DNA of 64,000 nt from Liolophura sinensis (lineage: Eukaryota > Mollusca > Polyplacophora > Chitonida > Chitonidae), in assembly GCF_032854445.1 (NCBI RefSeq), contig NC_088299.1, positions 9,355,608-9,419,607 of the forward strand, given 5' to 3'. A program made the position numbers and the translations under genes. Below, in pieces: positions 23,451 to 34,600 of the stretch (position 1 is the stretch's first letter; the number at the start of each line of letters is the position of its first letter). Under the pieces are notes generated by a model. That model was given only the letters and a program-made list of their open reading frames with translations. It was not told the origin of the DNA and made no database searches.

Positions 23451-25498
23451 CAGAAGAGAATGTACTACAGTGATATAAACCGCGTTTCCGCAGCGCCCAC
23501 CTCAGATCATAACGCAGGACTGCTTTGACTCCCAATGTACTGACCTTGACCCGAAGTATTCTGGAACACTGAAGAGTGAAGAGGCTTAAGGTTGCGGTTG
23601 TAATTTCTGTTCGCTATAATTACCTCGTTCAGAATCGAGATCATGTTACATGTGAACGGCGAAATCAAGTCCGAGGCCATGGAGAACTGCCAGATTTTTT
23701 GCCTGGACATATTTACTCTAGCTTTTTACTTCATCGTCGTTATTTGTTCTAGCTGCATTCTTGACGTCCATAGGAATTTACCCAGTTACGGTGGAGAGGT
23801 GTATTAGCACCTTAATTCCCGCTTGGAATTGCAAAAATATCCACATCACTCGTCGACAAAACGTCAGAAGGATACGTATTGTAAGATTCTGACAAAACTT
23901 TGTGTTGAAAACAGAAAAAAAGCATATGGTGAAACAGACACAACCAAAGTGTCGTATGTGGAATTTACATTTAAGTGCATCCATAGCAACAGACGGGTTC
24001 CGGATTGGATTACCAAAGACTTGCATCTAACCAGCTAAATATATCCGTGGGGCCAGAACGGCAACGTAGGTATTTTGCTAAATTTAATTTTCTTCAGAAC
24101 TTAAGATGCTATGTTATCGTATATAATACATGCTTGTTGTATCATATCATTTCACTGAGTTTTTTCCCCTCCATTAAATAGTATCATGTAATGTATAGTA
24201 CCAGTCTAGATAATGTCTGTGTCCACGGTGCCCTACCCGTCTCCTTATTAATGATCAGTATCAGTACAAACTGCAATTTAAGTTGTTTATAAAATGCATC
24301 TAAATTTTAATATATTTTGCGCGTCATTTAAATCCTCATCAAAAGGACAGTTTTCGTTTATTTTAATCCAGAACGAGTTTTCGGACCCCGGTATACCTGT
24401 ATATCTGCTCATTGTTAGCTTCACATTGTGACAAATCTAAGTCCCAATATAAATTCCAAGGAAGTCCAGGAGATTGTAAAAACCAGTTGCTCAATCTTGA
24501 GGTTTATTCAAATCAAAATCTTGTCCAATCTGAATTTTTATCCCAATCAGAATTCTGTCCAATCTTGATATCTGCCCCAAATAAAATTCTCTCCAGAAAC
24601 ATGTAGTTACACTCATGTCAGATTTCTGTGAATCCTGTCTAGATCTCATTATATGCCCCTAATTACTCAACAAACCAAAATGTTATTCAGTCCATCAGAA
24701 ATCATATCCGATCCGATATTACCACTAGTAGAAATCTTGATTAGTGTAGTTCTGTCTAACTCACAACCCGCTCATATCCAAACCTTGGCCAAACTTAATA
24801 TTTCCAAATTGCAGTCAAAGTCTATTGTATTTTCATAAAAAACAGAAACAAGAAAGCCTTAATAGATCACAATCATATGAGTAAAAAGTTCTTGTGTTAA
24901 ATAAGCAATCAATAATCCAAGAAAATGCTTTATGTATTCATTTTGAGTGTTTTGCCATCGCTTATTTGTTTTACCTAAAAGATATCCCAGGCAAGCACTC
25001 CTTAACAATGGTCACTGCCATAACTGTCAATGACTTGAAATTTGTGTAAATCTCGACAGAGGCAAATTAGTAAGGGTAAGTGCTCTACATGGTACTTTTA
25101 GCCAACTTAAGCTTCTAGGAAGTTGAAGAAGCACAAAACATAGGCCATATCGATTTGTTTCGAATGATGTAGGTCGTACAGATCATAGAAATTAAACAAG
25201 ATGGATTTAGAGTATACCCTCTAGTCTGTCTCCTAACCCCCCCCCCCACCCCCCTCTCTCTTTCTTTTTCAATTAGTTGGCCTTATATTTGGACAATAAT
25301 CTATACAGAAATGAAGCTGTGGCATGGGATTCCGGATGCAGCAAGATTCATTATCACTGAATATATTATCAGTTTGAGAAAATCTGATAAGTTAGTTGTG
25401 GAACTAACCTCAAGCACTCAGTCCTTATTTTTGGGGTATTTTCGTCTAATGTACTTGGTAATCTTGCGCCTCTGCTTGCTGTTACAGAGAAACCCAAT
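23451..25498. other. Gene-free interval upstream of the GPCR
   Basis: A minus-strand ORF starting at 23710 has a donor-like GGTAATT after 29 codons but no supporting exon or domain. A stretch at 24400-24830 repeats AATCTTG/CCAATC-like phrases loosely. A C-rich tract lies at 25238-25254. A CTGTTACAG acceptor-like site at about 25487 could end a 5'-UTR intron of the GPCR. Confidence 0.35.
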
Positions 25499-26548
25499 AT
25501 GGCATCGTTCGAGAACGAAACTTTCATAGAAGAAGGTGGAGAAGGCCCTAAGGGTTTGCCCAGCCATTCTGACATGCACATTCTGATTGGAATACAGGTG
25601 GTGCTGTGCTTGATGGGAGCGTTGGGTAACTCCTTAGTGCTCTACGTGTTCGGGAAGCGGGGCGAGCGCCTCACATACGTCATCGCAATAATGACACTCG
25701 CTGTCAGAGATCTCATAGCCTGTTGTCTCTTTTTGCCATGGTCTATTGCTTTGGAATATCTGCGTTTCGCGACCTCCTCCGACTTTTTATGCAAATGTTA
25801 CCACTTTCTGGGAAACATGACGAATCTTTTCACTCTGCCTTTCTTGGTGCTCGTTGCCCTAGATCGTTGTATTTGTGTGTGTGGCAGTCACATCCAAGCA
25901 ACATATCACAGACGAGCCTTCATCGCTGTTGGGGTCGTCTGTGCTTATTCTTTAGCCGCGTCATTTGTTCCAATGTTGGCGTTCGGAGTGTACGACGGAG
26001 TCTGTCGCTTAACAGATCTGATAGTTTCCTTGGAATCTATACTGGCTTTTCACAAATTTTCACTGAGCGTTTTCATAATATACGCCACTGTGTTAGCCCT
26101 CACATATGCCACAGTGTTTGGCACGACACTTCATCGGAAGTACAGTTCAAAACAACCCATTCTGGATTTTCCGCTAGGTGGCGTTGGCAGCGACATGCCT
26201 AGTGGTGACACTGTGTCCAGATCTTCGAATGTTCGCGAATTGGCGACCTCTGGCACATTTGAGGGTAGGCCTACAGCTGAGGAAGGGATGCAACTCGTTC
26301 ATTTCCAACAGGAGCAGATCTCGTTAACAATTGTTATGTTTACGCTGACTCTCATTTTATTCATGTTGTCACTTCCGGCTCTGTTGGTGGTTTTTGGTCA
26401 CGTTGAAGCAAACATCATATTATTCCATTTGTATCAAATAAGTTATGTGAGCAATTTCTTTGTGTATTTGTGCCTTGAATCAACTTTCCGAAAGGAGGTT
26501 AAGGTACTCTTTCAGTCAACTTGGTCACGACTTCGGTCTGGTCGCTGA
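25499..26548 (+). CDS. Orphan rhodopsin-class (class A) GPCR, intronless
   Basis: A plasma-membrane receptor of 349 residues with seven hydrophobic segments, near 27-50, 60-83, 97-121, 138-161, 186-209, 274-299 and 303-325. Class A landmarks are GN at 43-44 in TM1, LAVRD with Asp71 in TM2, Cys98/Cys100 before TM3 and Cys169 in extracellular loop 2. DRC (122-124) replaces DRY. TM6 has SLP at 291-293 where CWxP is usual. TM7 ends NFFVY (319-323) in place of NPxxY, followed by FRKEV as helix 8. An N-glycosylation site is at Asn6. The third intracellular loop (about 210-273) is long and Ser/Gly-rich. This set of deviations is common among invertebrate orphan receptors; the ligand cannot be named. 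There are no introns, so it may derive from a retroposed copy. Confidence 0.88.
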   Translation: MASFENETFIEEGGEGPKGLPSHSDMHILIGIQVVLCLMGALGNSLVLYVFGKRGERLTYVIAIMTLAVRDLIACCLFLPWSIALEYLRFATSSDFLCKCYHFLGNMTNLFTLPFLVLVALDRCICVCGSHIQATYHRRAFIAVGVVCAYSLAASFVPMLAFGVYDGVCRLTDLIVSLESILAFHKFSLSVFIIYATVLALTYATVFGTTLHRKYSSKQPILDFPLGGVGSDMPSGDTVSRSSNVRELATSGTFEGRPTAEEGMQLVHFQQEQISLTIVMFTLTLILFMLSLPALLVVFGHVEANIILFHLYQISYVSNFFVYLCLESTFRKEVKVLFQSTWSRLRSGR

Positions 26549-26773
26549 AATGTAAAATTCCGAAAGTGACATCTAATTTGTTTTTAAAACGTGTTACCTG
26601 TAAATGCCGGAGAAATGCGCATTTGGTACCGTAATACCGCAAGTTATTTTCGACTGTGAAATCAAGGAAATCTTCTCCAGTGGATGTGAGTATGTCTGTT
26701 ACAAACAGAATGAGCAATGGGCTAACTAAACTGGTGCGTGTCTGCTTTTTTTAAGGTTTAGAGGCAATTTAAC

Positions 26774-26779
26774 AATAAA
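26774..26779 (+). terminator. Poly(A) signal of the GPCR
   Basis: AATAAA about 225 bp after the GPCR stop codon. Confidence 0.5.
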
Positions 26780-26972
26780 ATGGCGCAGATATAGCATGTC
26801 GGTTGTAACAATATGATTTATGTTACTGCATTATGCCTACGATGTATGTATTGACGACTTTCTGTATTTTGGTTTTAATTTTTTTTAAACAAACTTAGCC
26901 TACGTCTACATCCTTGGTGCAGACCAGATGTTCGAATGGGATCGCCACCAGTAGAGAATGGTCATCATGCAC

Positions 26973-27047
26973 TAACTCCCACCCTAATGCTGGCCGCCGT
27001 CGTATAAGTGAAATATTCTTGAGTGCGGCGTGAAAAACCAATCAGAT
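26973..27047 (+). mobile_element. SINE family 1, 3' fragment
   Basis: Plus-strand fragment of about 75 bp: CCGTCGTATAAGTGAAATA body and a short tail. Confidence 0.75.
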
Positions 27048-28689
27048 AAATGACACAAACACAAGAAAATTTACAAAGCGGTTGTAAACCACGTGCCGAT
27101 AAATGATCTGATCTTACAAGACTTTTTTCCCTGAAGTCGGGTCAAAGTATACAGGCTGATTTCTGAAGCAGTCATAGATCAAGTAGCCATGTATTGAATG
27201 AGAGGATATGTGTTGATTTCTAGGTTATTCGATCTATCGCAGACGTATTGGCCTATTCTAAGCCTATATGAAATTTTATAATATATAATAAAGCATGGTG
27301 TCTAAAATGACTTTTCATGCTTGTTTATTTTGCGTATATATAAAATAAGTACCATATGTTTTTCGTCCTTTTAATATCTAGTAATATTTTAATATGTCGG
27401 TTTGTTGGCGTCTTTAGATTATATATAGGACGTTCATCTGGAAATTGACGAGGTGGGGGGATGTCTCACGACGTTGTCCGATTTACTCCGCTCATTTTTT
27501 AGAGTAAAATATTCTTGAATGCGGCGCACATTCTAATAAAACCCTTTTAACATTGCGTATGTGGACAACGGCTGGATAACGCGTTTGACTAGACAGGAGG
27601 TTTGGCGCATATTACCTGAGATAGCCGACCGCTTTTAATGGTTTGGTAACATTAATGAGTACCAATATACTAAAGGGATTGCTTTTTATCTTTCAGTTAA
27701 TTATTGTACTTGATCGCTTTTGACTTTGTGTGTATCTTAGTTTTCTTAAACACCGAATAATAAGACAGTTTGATTATAATAACGCTGCGAGTTCGAATGC
27801 TACCCTCTCCAATACAGCTTAGAGTTTTCATATTTCACTTAAACGATTGAAAGTTGTATTTTCTATAAACCTGACTGGTGTGATATCAGTAAAATACCCC
27901 TTACAATCGACAATAAACACCAATGACAAACAGGAATAACTTGAAGCTGTTTTGTATAGAATCAAACCTGAACAAGCCCATTCTTTGTCTTGGCAGGAGT
28001 TCTGTGCCGACCTTGTGAATCGCCCACCCTATTATTACGCTTTTTAAGGTTCAATTGTGCCACACTGGTACCCTTTATGTTTACCATAAGACATACGTCC
28101 CTTGAATTATTTTGCCAGGTTCTCCCTTGAATTAAAACTTTTTCACACTGTTACGCAAATAACTTTTTTACTGACAGTTAGTTGACAGAGGGTAATAGTA
28201 GCTTAGAAAAACAACAATAACTGACTTACCTTGCTGATATGGTGTTAATGGCTTCTGTTTACTAAAATAGACGGGGTTAAACATACCCATATCTGCGTTG
28301 TGTTGCTTTAATATAGCTATATGTATGTTGCATTGTTTTACCGATAAACAAACCGGAAGAGCGTGATATAATGTCGAAGGTACGAAATATTTTATTTAAT
28401 ACAGTTTGGCGAAAACATCAGTGTTAAACACTAAACACAAACACTTTCATTTCCTTGACAAATGACAGACCCGAAATCATTTTGCGACAGATTAGACAAT
28501 GAAATCGACAATACTACGCTAAACAAAAAGTATGACTTTTTCTTTGACTCATAAAGCTGACTGTCATTGTAAAAGTGAAATATTCTTGAGGTTTTTGAGG
28601 GTACTCCGGTATCCTCCTCTCATTATCTGTCATACAGGCATGACAAATTATTAAAGTGCATCATTAAACACGAATCTAGTAAATAAGCA
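27048..28689. other. Gene-free interval
   Basis: AT-rich DNA with no exon or recognisable repeat apart from a short SINE-like scrap near 27505-27530. Confidence 0.35.
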
Positions 28690-28955
28690 GAGGGCCTAGG
28701 TGGACAAGGGGGTTAGGACCCCCCTTGTTTGGACATGTTAGGACGCCAGTGAGGCGCAATGACCCAGGAGCCGATGTGAGTCCAAGTCCAGCTTATGCTG
28801 GCTTCCTCTCCGGCTGTACGTGAGAAGGTCTGCTAGTAACCTGTCCGGTGTATCCGGTTTCCTCCCACCATAAAACTGGCCGCTGTAGTGTAAGTGAAAT
28901 ATTCTTGAGTACGGCCTAAAACACATATCATATAGATAAATAAAATAAAATAAAG
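28690..28955 (+). mobile_element. SINE family 1, old near-complete copy
   Basis: Plus strand; diverged head, B-box-like GAGTCCAAGTCC, body and AAATA-type tail. Parts of the body are shortened. Confidence 0.8.
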
Positions 28956-29183
28956 TCAATAAGCAAATACATTTTGTCTTCATTCATGTTATGCTATAGC
29001 AAATTTTGGTACGTGCAAATTTTTTTTTCGAAGTCTGACTTTGCAATACAAACATGGCGTTTCAGTCTGAACGGGAAAGAAGTGGTGGTCAATCTGTCGT
29101 TGAATGAACGTAACAATACGTGACACTCTTCCCTTCTTTGTATGGTAAGGCACAGCTTACCGTAAAAAGACATTTCAGCACAA
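28956..29183. other. Gene-free interval
   Basis: No feature recognised between two SINE copies. Confidence 0.35.
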
Positions 29184-29196
29184 GGCATGGAATTAA

Positions 29197-29464
29197 TTTG
29201 ATTTATTTATTTGATTGGTGTTTTACGCCGTACTCAAGAATATTTCACTTATACGACAGCGGCCAGCATTATGGTGGGTGGAAACCGGGCACAGCCCGGG
29301 GGAAACCCACGACCATCCGCAGGTTGTTGACAGACCTTCCCACATACGGCCGGAGAGGAAGCCAGCATGAGCTGGACTTGAACTCACAGCGACCGCATTG
29401 GTGAGAGACTCCTGGGTCATTACGCTGCGCTAGCGCGCTAACCAACTGAGCCACGGAGGCCCCT
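29197..29464 (-). mobile_element. SINE family 1, full length with perfect target-site duplication
   Basis: The best-preserved copy in the window. The minus strand reads GGCCTCCGTGGCTCAGTTGG at the head, a B-box GAGTTCAAGTCC, the conserved body and an AAATA tail. Flanking 13-bp direct repeats GGCATGGAATTAA (29184-29196 and 29465-29477) are identical. It can serve as the reference copy of the family. Confidence 0.97.
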
Positions 29465-29571
29465 GGCATGGAATTAAGTAGCGGTAAACCAGTTAATGAA
29501 CTGAAAGAGCAATGCGTGGTAATCCTACCACAATTTTGGTAGGTTGGAGTTTATAGTGTTAATCCACCAGC

Positions 29572-30492
29572 TACCAGACGAGCGACCAGACAGACGGCCA
29601 CTGTATCAAGAGTTAGAGACGTCAGACCAGCGATGAGGCAGACGGCCACTGTGTGAAGAGTTAGAGACGTCAGTACAGCGACCAGACAGGCGGCCATTGT
29701 GTCAAGAGTTGGAGACGTCAGTACAGCGACCAGACAGACGGCCACTGTGTCAAGAGTTAGAGACGTCAGACCAGCGATCAGGCGGACGGCCACTGTGTCA
29801 AGAGCTAGAGACGTCAGTACAGCGATCAGACAGACGGCCACTGTGTCAAGAGTTAGAGACGTCAGACCAGCGATGAGGCAGACGGCCACTGTGTGAAGAG
29901 GTAGAGACGTCAGACCAGCGACCAGACAGGCGGCCATTGTGTCAAGAGTTGGAGACGTCAGTACAGCGACCAGACAGACGGCCACTGTGTCAAGAGTTAG
30001 AGACGTCAGTACAGCGATCAGACAGACGGCCACTGTGTCAAGAGTTAGAGACGTCAGGCCAGCGATCAGGCAGACGGCCACTGTGTCAAGAGTTAGAGAC
30101 GTCAGTACAGCGACCAGACAGACGGCCACTGTGTCAAGAGCTAGAGACGTCAGACCAGCGGCCAGACAGATGGCCACTGTGTCAAGAGTTAGAGACGTCA
30201 GTACAGCGACCAGACAGACAGCCACTGTGTCAAGAGCTAGAGACGTCAGTACAGCGACCAGACAGACGGCCACTGTGTCAAGAGTTAGAGACGTCAGTAC
30301 AGCGACCAGGCGGACGGCCACTGTGTCAAGAGCTAGAGACGTCAGTACAGCGATCAGACAGACAGCCATTATGTCAAGAGCTAGAGACGTCAGACCAGCG
30401 ACCAGACAGACGGCCACTGTGTCAAGAGTTAGAGATGTCAATACAGCGACCAGACAGGCGGCCACTGTGTCAAGAGCTAGAGACGTCAGTAG
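29572..30492. repeat. 48-bp minisatellite, about 19 copies
   Basis: Units read AGAGACGTCAGTACAGCGA then CCAGACAGACGGCCACTGTG. Two main variants (CAGTACAGCG and CAGACCAGCG) alternate. The period is 16 codons, so several frames on both strands stay open (up to 304 codons on the minus strand). No signal peptide, splice context or conserved domain supports translation. Each unit contains GACGTC. Confidence 0.95.
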
Positions 30493-31610
30493 ATGTTCTG
30501 TGTCACCAAGTCTTCAGTGGCAATGTTACTCTGCGAGCGTAATGCCCTTGTATATATATATTTATATCTGGGAGAAAATCTATTAATTAGCATAAAAAAA
30601 ACAAAACCTGGAATTATTTTTTGCCGTCTAGGCCTAAAGAAACCAGACGAGATCTTCTCGATGAGCTGGTTTTCATGAGGTGAAAACTTTGTGATTTTAG
30701 AGTGAATTCAAATGATTATGCCATTTGACTTTGCCGAGCCGTGAATACACGTGAGAGTGTTTTGTTTATTATACGTTCTTCGGTTGTTGCGTATATGTGA
30801 AAAAAATACACGTCTTTTAAAAATCAGAGGTATCTACATACCCAAGCGCATGTATACGCTTGAAGGACAAATTCAGCAATAGATGATGAAAAATGTGTAT
30901 AGATACATTCCTTTTCTCATTTTTTCGTCAGACATACAGGTCTATCATGTAGATATGTGTTATGATATGAAGCTTTCTATATTTCACACAAGACAAAAAA
31001 TTGTTGCCAACACTATTTTCTCTCGTCTTTTAACCACATGGAATAAGTGTGCTCTCTTAAATTTTACATTATCACATCCAAAACTACATTTTGTAAATTT
31101 TGTAATTTAACACTTTACCAAATGTTAAATTAACGTTTGTGTTGTTACCGCATTGTGAATGTCAGAAATCTTGTAATTTAAACATTGTGATACAACTTTC
31201 AAACAACCATTACGCATTTTTAACATTTTAAGATGTAGACGAGTATGTATATTTCAACATGTATCGGTATCATCTTATCAATTTTAACATTTCAACATTA
31301 TAACATTTACGTTTTTAGAGTGTATTCAAAACAAAAATGTCGCCTATGACTTTAAGAGGATACATGTAGCTATTTGAATTTTTAGTGGAAGGCCTTATTT
31401 TCCCTGAACGTTTGTAGATATTTATGGAATACAATCATATAAATTATAGTCTAATATGCTGAAAGACCGTTTAACTCAGATGTGAAGGCCTCGCCATACT
31501 GCGTTTAACGTTTTGTACGGTTTTTGATAGGTGATTTAGGGCACACGTGGAGTTAAAAAACAAGGTTGCACAAACTTTTTTTCTCTGCATGCTAGTTTTT
31601 ATATCGGTCG
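30493..31610. other. AT-rich gene-free interval upstream of C1q gene 2
   Basis: No exon or known repeat is visible. AACATTT-type motifs recur near 31100-31310. The promoter of C1q gene 2 must lie at its right end. Confidence 0.4.
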
Positions 31611-31620
31611 TTATATAAAA
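31611..31620 (+). promoter_or_regulatory. TATA box of C1q gene 2
   Basis: TTATATAAAA lies about 70 bp before the ATG at 31683, matching the spacing in C1q genes 1 and 3. Confidence 0.65.
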
Positions 31621-31682
31621 TGATTTGAGAGGGATATCGATATAGAGAAAGACATCCGTCCTCAGTGCGACGTGTCCCGACA

Positions 31683-33631
31683 ATGACATCAGTAACACTT
31701 GTGACGGTGGCCGTTTGTCTGTTCGTCTGTGTATACGCAACGTTCCCGCAGTATGACTCGAGTTACTTCGGGCCACACAATGGTAAGCTTTAAATCGCCT
31801 TTCTTCCCGCTTATTTATATATTTTCTATTTCATTGGTGTTTTACGCCATACTCAGGTTGCAGCTAGACCTTTCCACGTACGCCGGAGAACCACCATAAG
31901 CTGGACGTAACTCGTTGCGCCGCGCTGGCGTGCTAACCCCATCGGAGCCCCGGGGGCTCCTCCTCCCGTTTTAACAAATCACTGAAAACATTTCACTTTT
32001 CTTTACCTAAAATGTGAATCACGTGGATACTTTTTATTTGATTGTTGATTAGCGCCATGGAAGTCTTCCCTTATACAATGGCGGTCAGATTCACAGGTGG
32101 ATTAAACCGGAATGCCCGGGGAAAACCGCCAGAGGGGTGGGGTTGGGGGGTATGGGGATCAGTGGTATCCAAAAGAATTCTTTATTATTATGTACATACA
32201 GCAATTTTCAACACATAATGGGGTCAATACAATATCAGCCCATAATGTGCCAAACAATTCACAATAACCAAAATTAAAAATGTTAAACCGTCGCAAGGGT
32301 GTCGTGATGATGATACATACGTGTATCTACTGCATAAGAAAACCAACTCTTTAAGTACTGTAATTCTTCACCCTTTTCACATGTTTGCAAGGTGTTTATT
32401 CGAGCATATTCTGAAGGCATTGTTCTGAGGAGACTGTTAAACTTTTATACTTTTTGTGAGGCGCTGAAATTTGCTAATCCAACCTATGTTGTTTTGTCTC
32501 CAAAATCAAATTAGAAATGTAAATAAATTGCACTGAAAGTTGCGCTTTCATATGCGAAAATGTTGCGGAATTAGGTTCCCCGCGGAGGTAAACGTTAAAA
32601 ACTTGATACTGAGTGAAAATATAAGCCTTAATTTTGAAGGTCTTGTTTCGGTCATTCTTTATGACTAGAATGAGATAGATGTGTGAGTGCCCGAGGATAT
32701 CTTTCTTCAAAAGAGCTTGGAATGAAATGACATTAGTGTCACATAACTTTCAGAAGGTTTAGTGTTATTACTACATAAACTGCAACATTGGTTAATTGTG
32801 TTTATTTATTAAATTATAATTTTTAATTATAAAAATGATTTCGATACCTTTTTGTCACCTTAAGGTTACCCTTACGGTCGTCACGGGCCATATTTCCCAC
32901 CTCGTAGATTGGCACTAGAGGGTGCTTTCGGGTCAGTTGGGGGGAATTCAGGTGCTGGAAATGTTGGGATGACTAGAAGTTCTGGAGGTGCTGGAGTCGC
33001 TGGAATGGTTGGACGTGCTGGAATGCCTGAAAGTCCTGGAATGTTTGGAAATGGTGCAACTAATGAAATACAGGGAAGTGCTGGAAGAGCTGTAATCCCA
33101 GGAAGACCCCGAAATGACGCTTCAGGAAACACCCAACCACGGCGTCCTCTTCAGAAACTACCACAGTTGGAAGGATACGTCAACCCGCAGGACGCCGTAG
33201 TCAGCTCTGTTCTCAGAACCACTGACCAGTATTTCTACAAACCAGTGCCAGTTGGTTTTGACAATGTCACCACCAACATTAATGGGGGATACATCCGAGA
33301 ATACGGTGTCTTCACAGCTCCGGTGCCAGGAATATATTTCATCAACTACCACATACAAAGCAAGAAAGGCAGCGCCAAAGAGGCCCATGTGGATCTGACC
33401 CAGAACGGAGAAGTCGTGAACTCGGCCAAGGCAGAAGGTGATTGTGTCCCGGCGTCCAACTCCGCCGTCCTCTACCTTGACCAGTTTGACCGGCTCAGTG
33501 TCAATGGTCGTGAAAGAACCGTGATTGGTTGTGAAAATAACGGCTTTTGCAGCTTTAGCGTGTCTCTGGTGAAGCAGGGGAAATTCTATGATCAGAAAGT
33601 TGCCAGAGCTGTCCCTAAGGGTAAATGGTGA
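31683..33631 (+). CDS. C1q gene 2: secreted C1q-domain protein
   Basis: A secreted protein of 288 residues expected to trimerise through its C1q domain. Exon 1 (31683-31782) encodes a signal peptide (MTSVTLVTVAVCLFVCVYA) and an aromatic stretch, ending in phase 1 before GTAAGC. Exon 2 (32865-33631) begins after TTAAG and keeps the frame to TGA. Residues about 55-110 are Gly-rich (GGAGVAGMVGRAG type) but not regular collagen. The C1q domain covers about 138-276, with NINGGY, GVFTAPVPG, NSAVLYLDQFDRLSVNG and a CENNGFC pair. It is close to 90 percent identical to C1q gene 3 by eye over the domain. The 1082-nt intron holds two SINE fragments and MITE C. Its linker is shorter than that of gene 3 because there is no middle exon. 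Confidence 0.92.
31806..31955 (-). mobile_element. SINE family 1, internally deleted
   Basis: Minus-strand remnant: tail junction, then a jump to GACCTTTCCACGTACG and the head region ending near GGAGCCCC. In the intron of C1q gene 2. Confidence 0.6.
32034..32134 (-). mobile_element. SINE family 1, diverged 3' fragment
   Basis: Minus-strand body fragment recognisable by ATTTGATTG, ATACAATGGCGGTCAG and GCCCGGGGAAAACC. In the intron of C1q gene 2. Confidence 0.55.
32359..32573. mobile_element. MITE family C, copy 3
   Basis: Inverted relative to the copies at 2777 and 5137. Ends carry TAATTCTTCACCCTTTTCAC and its near complement. In the intron of C1q gene 2. Confidence 0.6.
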
Positions 33632-33695
33632 ACAATCAACAGACGGTAACCTATGGTTTGCGTGAATCGATTGATTTCAATGGTGATCGTTTGAA

Positions 33696-33701
33696 AATAA
33701 A
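33696..33701 (+). terminator. Poly(A) signal of C1q gene 2
   Basis: AATAAA about 65 bp after the stop codon. Confidence 0.65.
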
Positions 33702-33781
33702 TTGTGAGATAAACGAAAGCATGTAGACATTATTTCTCTGACCATGATTGCAATGTAAGCTTAGATATATAATATTTATTG

Positions 33782-34012
33782 TAGTTTATTTATTTATTTG
33801 ATTGGTGTTTACGCCATACTAAAGAATATTTCATTTATACGACGGCGGCCAGTATTATCGTGGGAGGAAATCGGGCATAGCCCGGTGGAAACCCACGACC
33901 CATCCGCAGGTTGCTGGAAGACCTTCCCACGTACGGCCAGAGAGGAAGCCAACAAGCCCTGGACTTGAACTCACAGCGACCGTTTAGCGCGCTAACAAAC
34001 TGAGCCACAGAG
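33782..34012 (-). mobile_element. SINE family 1 with 11-bp target-site duplication
   Basis: Minus-strand copy with tail, body and a shortened head. Direct repeats AATATTTATTG flank it at 33771-33781 and 34013-34023. It landed about 80 bp after the C1q gene 2 poly(A) signal. Confidence 0.85.
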
Positions 34013-34344
34013 AATATTTATTGAAGATAACGGCTTCGAGATGGTGGTGCCTCACCGTATACTGTGGTCATATTCTCATGTGCTGCACGTCAAGGAACAT
34101 TTCTACAAGCAATTGTTAAACATTTCCTGTGTTTGGCGTTATAATCAATCATTTGGAATAAATAAATAAATAAATACGCAAACAATTAAATAAATAATAA
34201 ATAAATGATAAATGTTGGCAACATACTTGCTAGCGTGACAAATTTAAGTTGTCTTGATAAACCTTTAAGGACACAAAATAAAAATGCCAAATGTCTGCTT
34301 AAGACATATGTGGGCCATTTAGAATAAGATCCTGATGTCTTGAA

Positions 34345-34600
34345 TTTGTAATTTATTTATTTTTTTATCTGTGTACTCGGTATTTCAAGCCGTACTAAAG
34401 AATTTTATTCTTACGGGAGCGTCATGTTTAAGATTCAACCGCAGTATCAGGAATGTATTAGTCATAACAGCAAATACTTTACAAATCTCCAGGTTTATAC
34501 TCTCGTTCAAACCAACGAGAGCTGGATTCGAACCTGTGACCTTAGCGGTCAGGAAATGAATTGCTGCCTCGGTGAGCAAAAAGTCTTAGTGAATTAGTCA
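34345..34600 (-). mobile_element. SINE family 3 (tRNA-derived)
   Basis: On the minus strand there is a textbook B-box (GGTTCGAATCC) about 40 bp after a tRNA-like start (GCTCACCGAGGCAGC). The 3' end shares the AAGCCGTACTAAAGAAT type tail with family 1. The body is different, so it is either a separate family sharing the 3' end or a mosaic. Confidence 0.5.

Noticed and set aside
23507-23710. Minus-strand 67-codon ORF with a donor-like site after 29 codons
   Set aside because: No partner exon or recognisable domain; low-complexity neighbourhood.
29551-30586. Long repetitive ORFs over the 48-bp array
   Set aside because: The period is a multiple of three, so open frames are automatic. No signal peptide, flanking coding sequence or domain.
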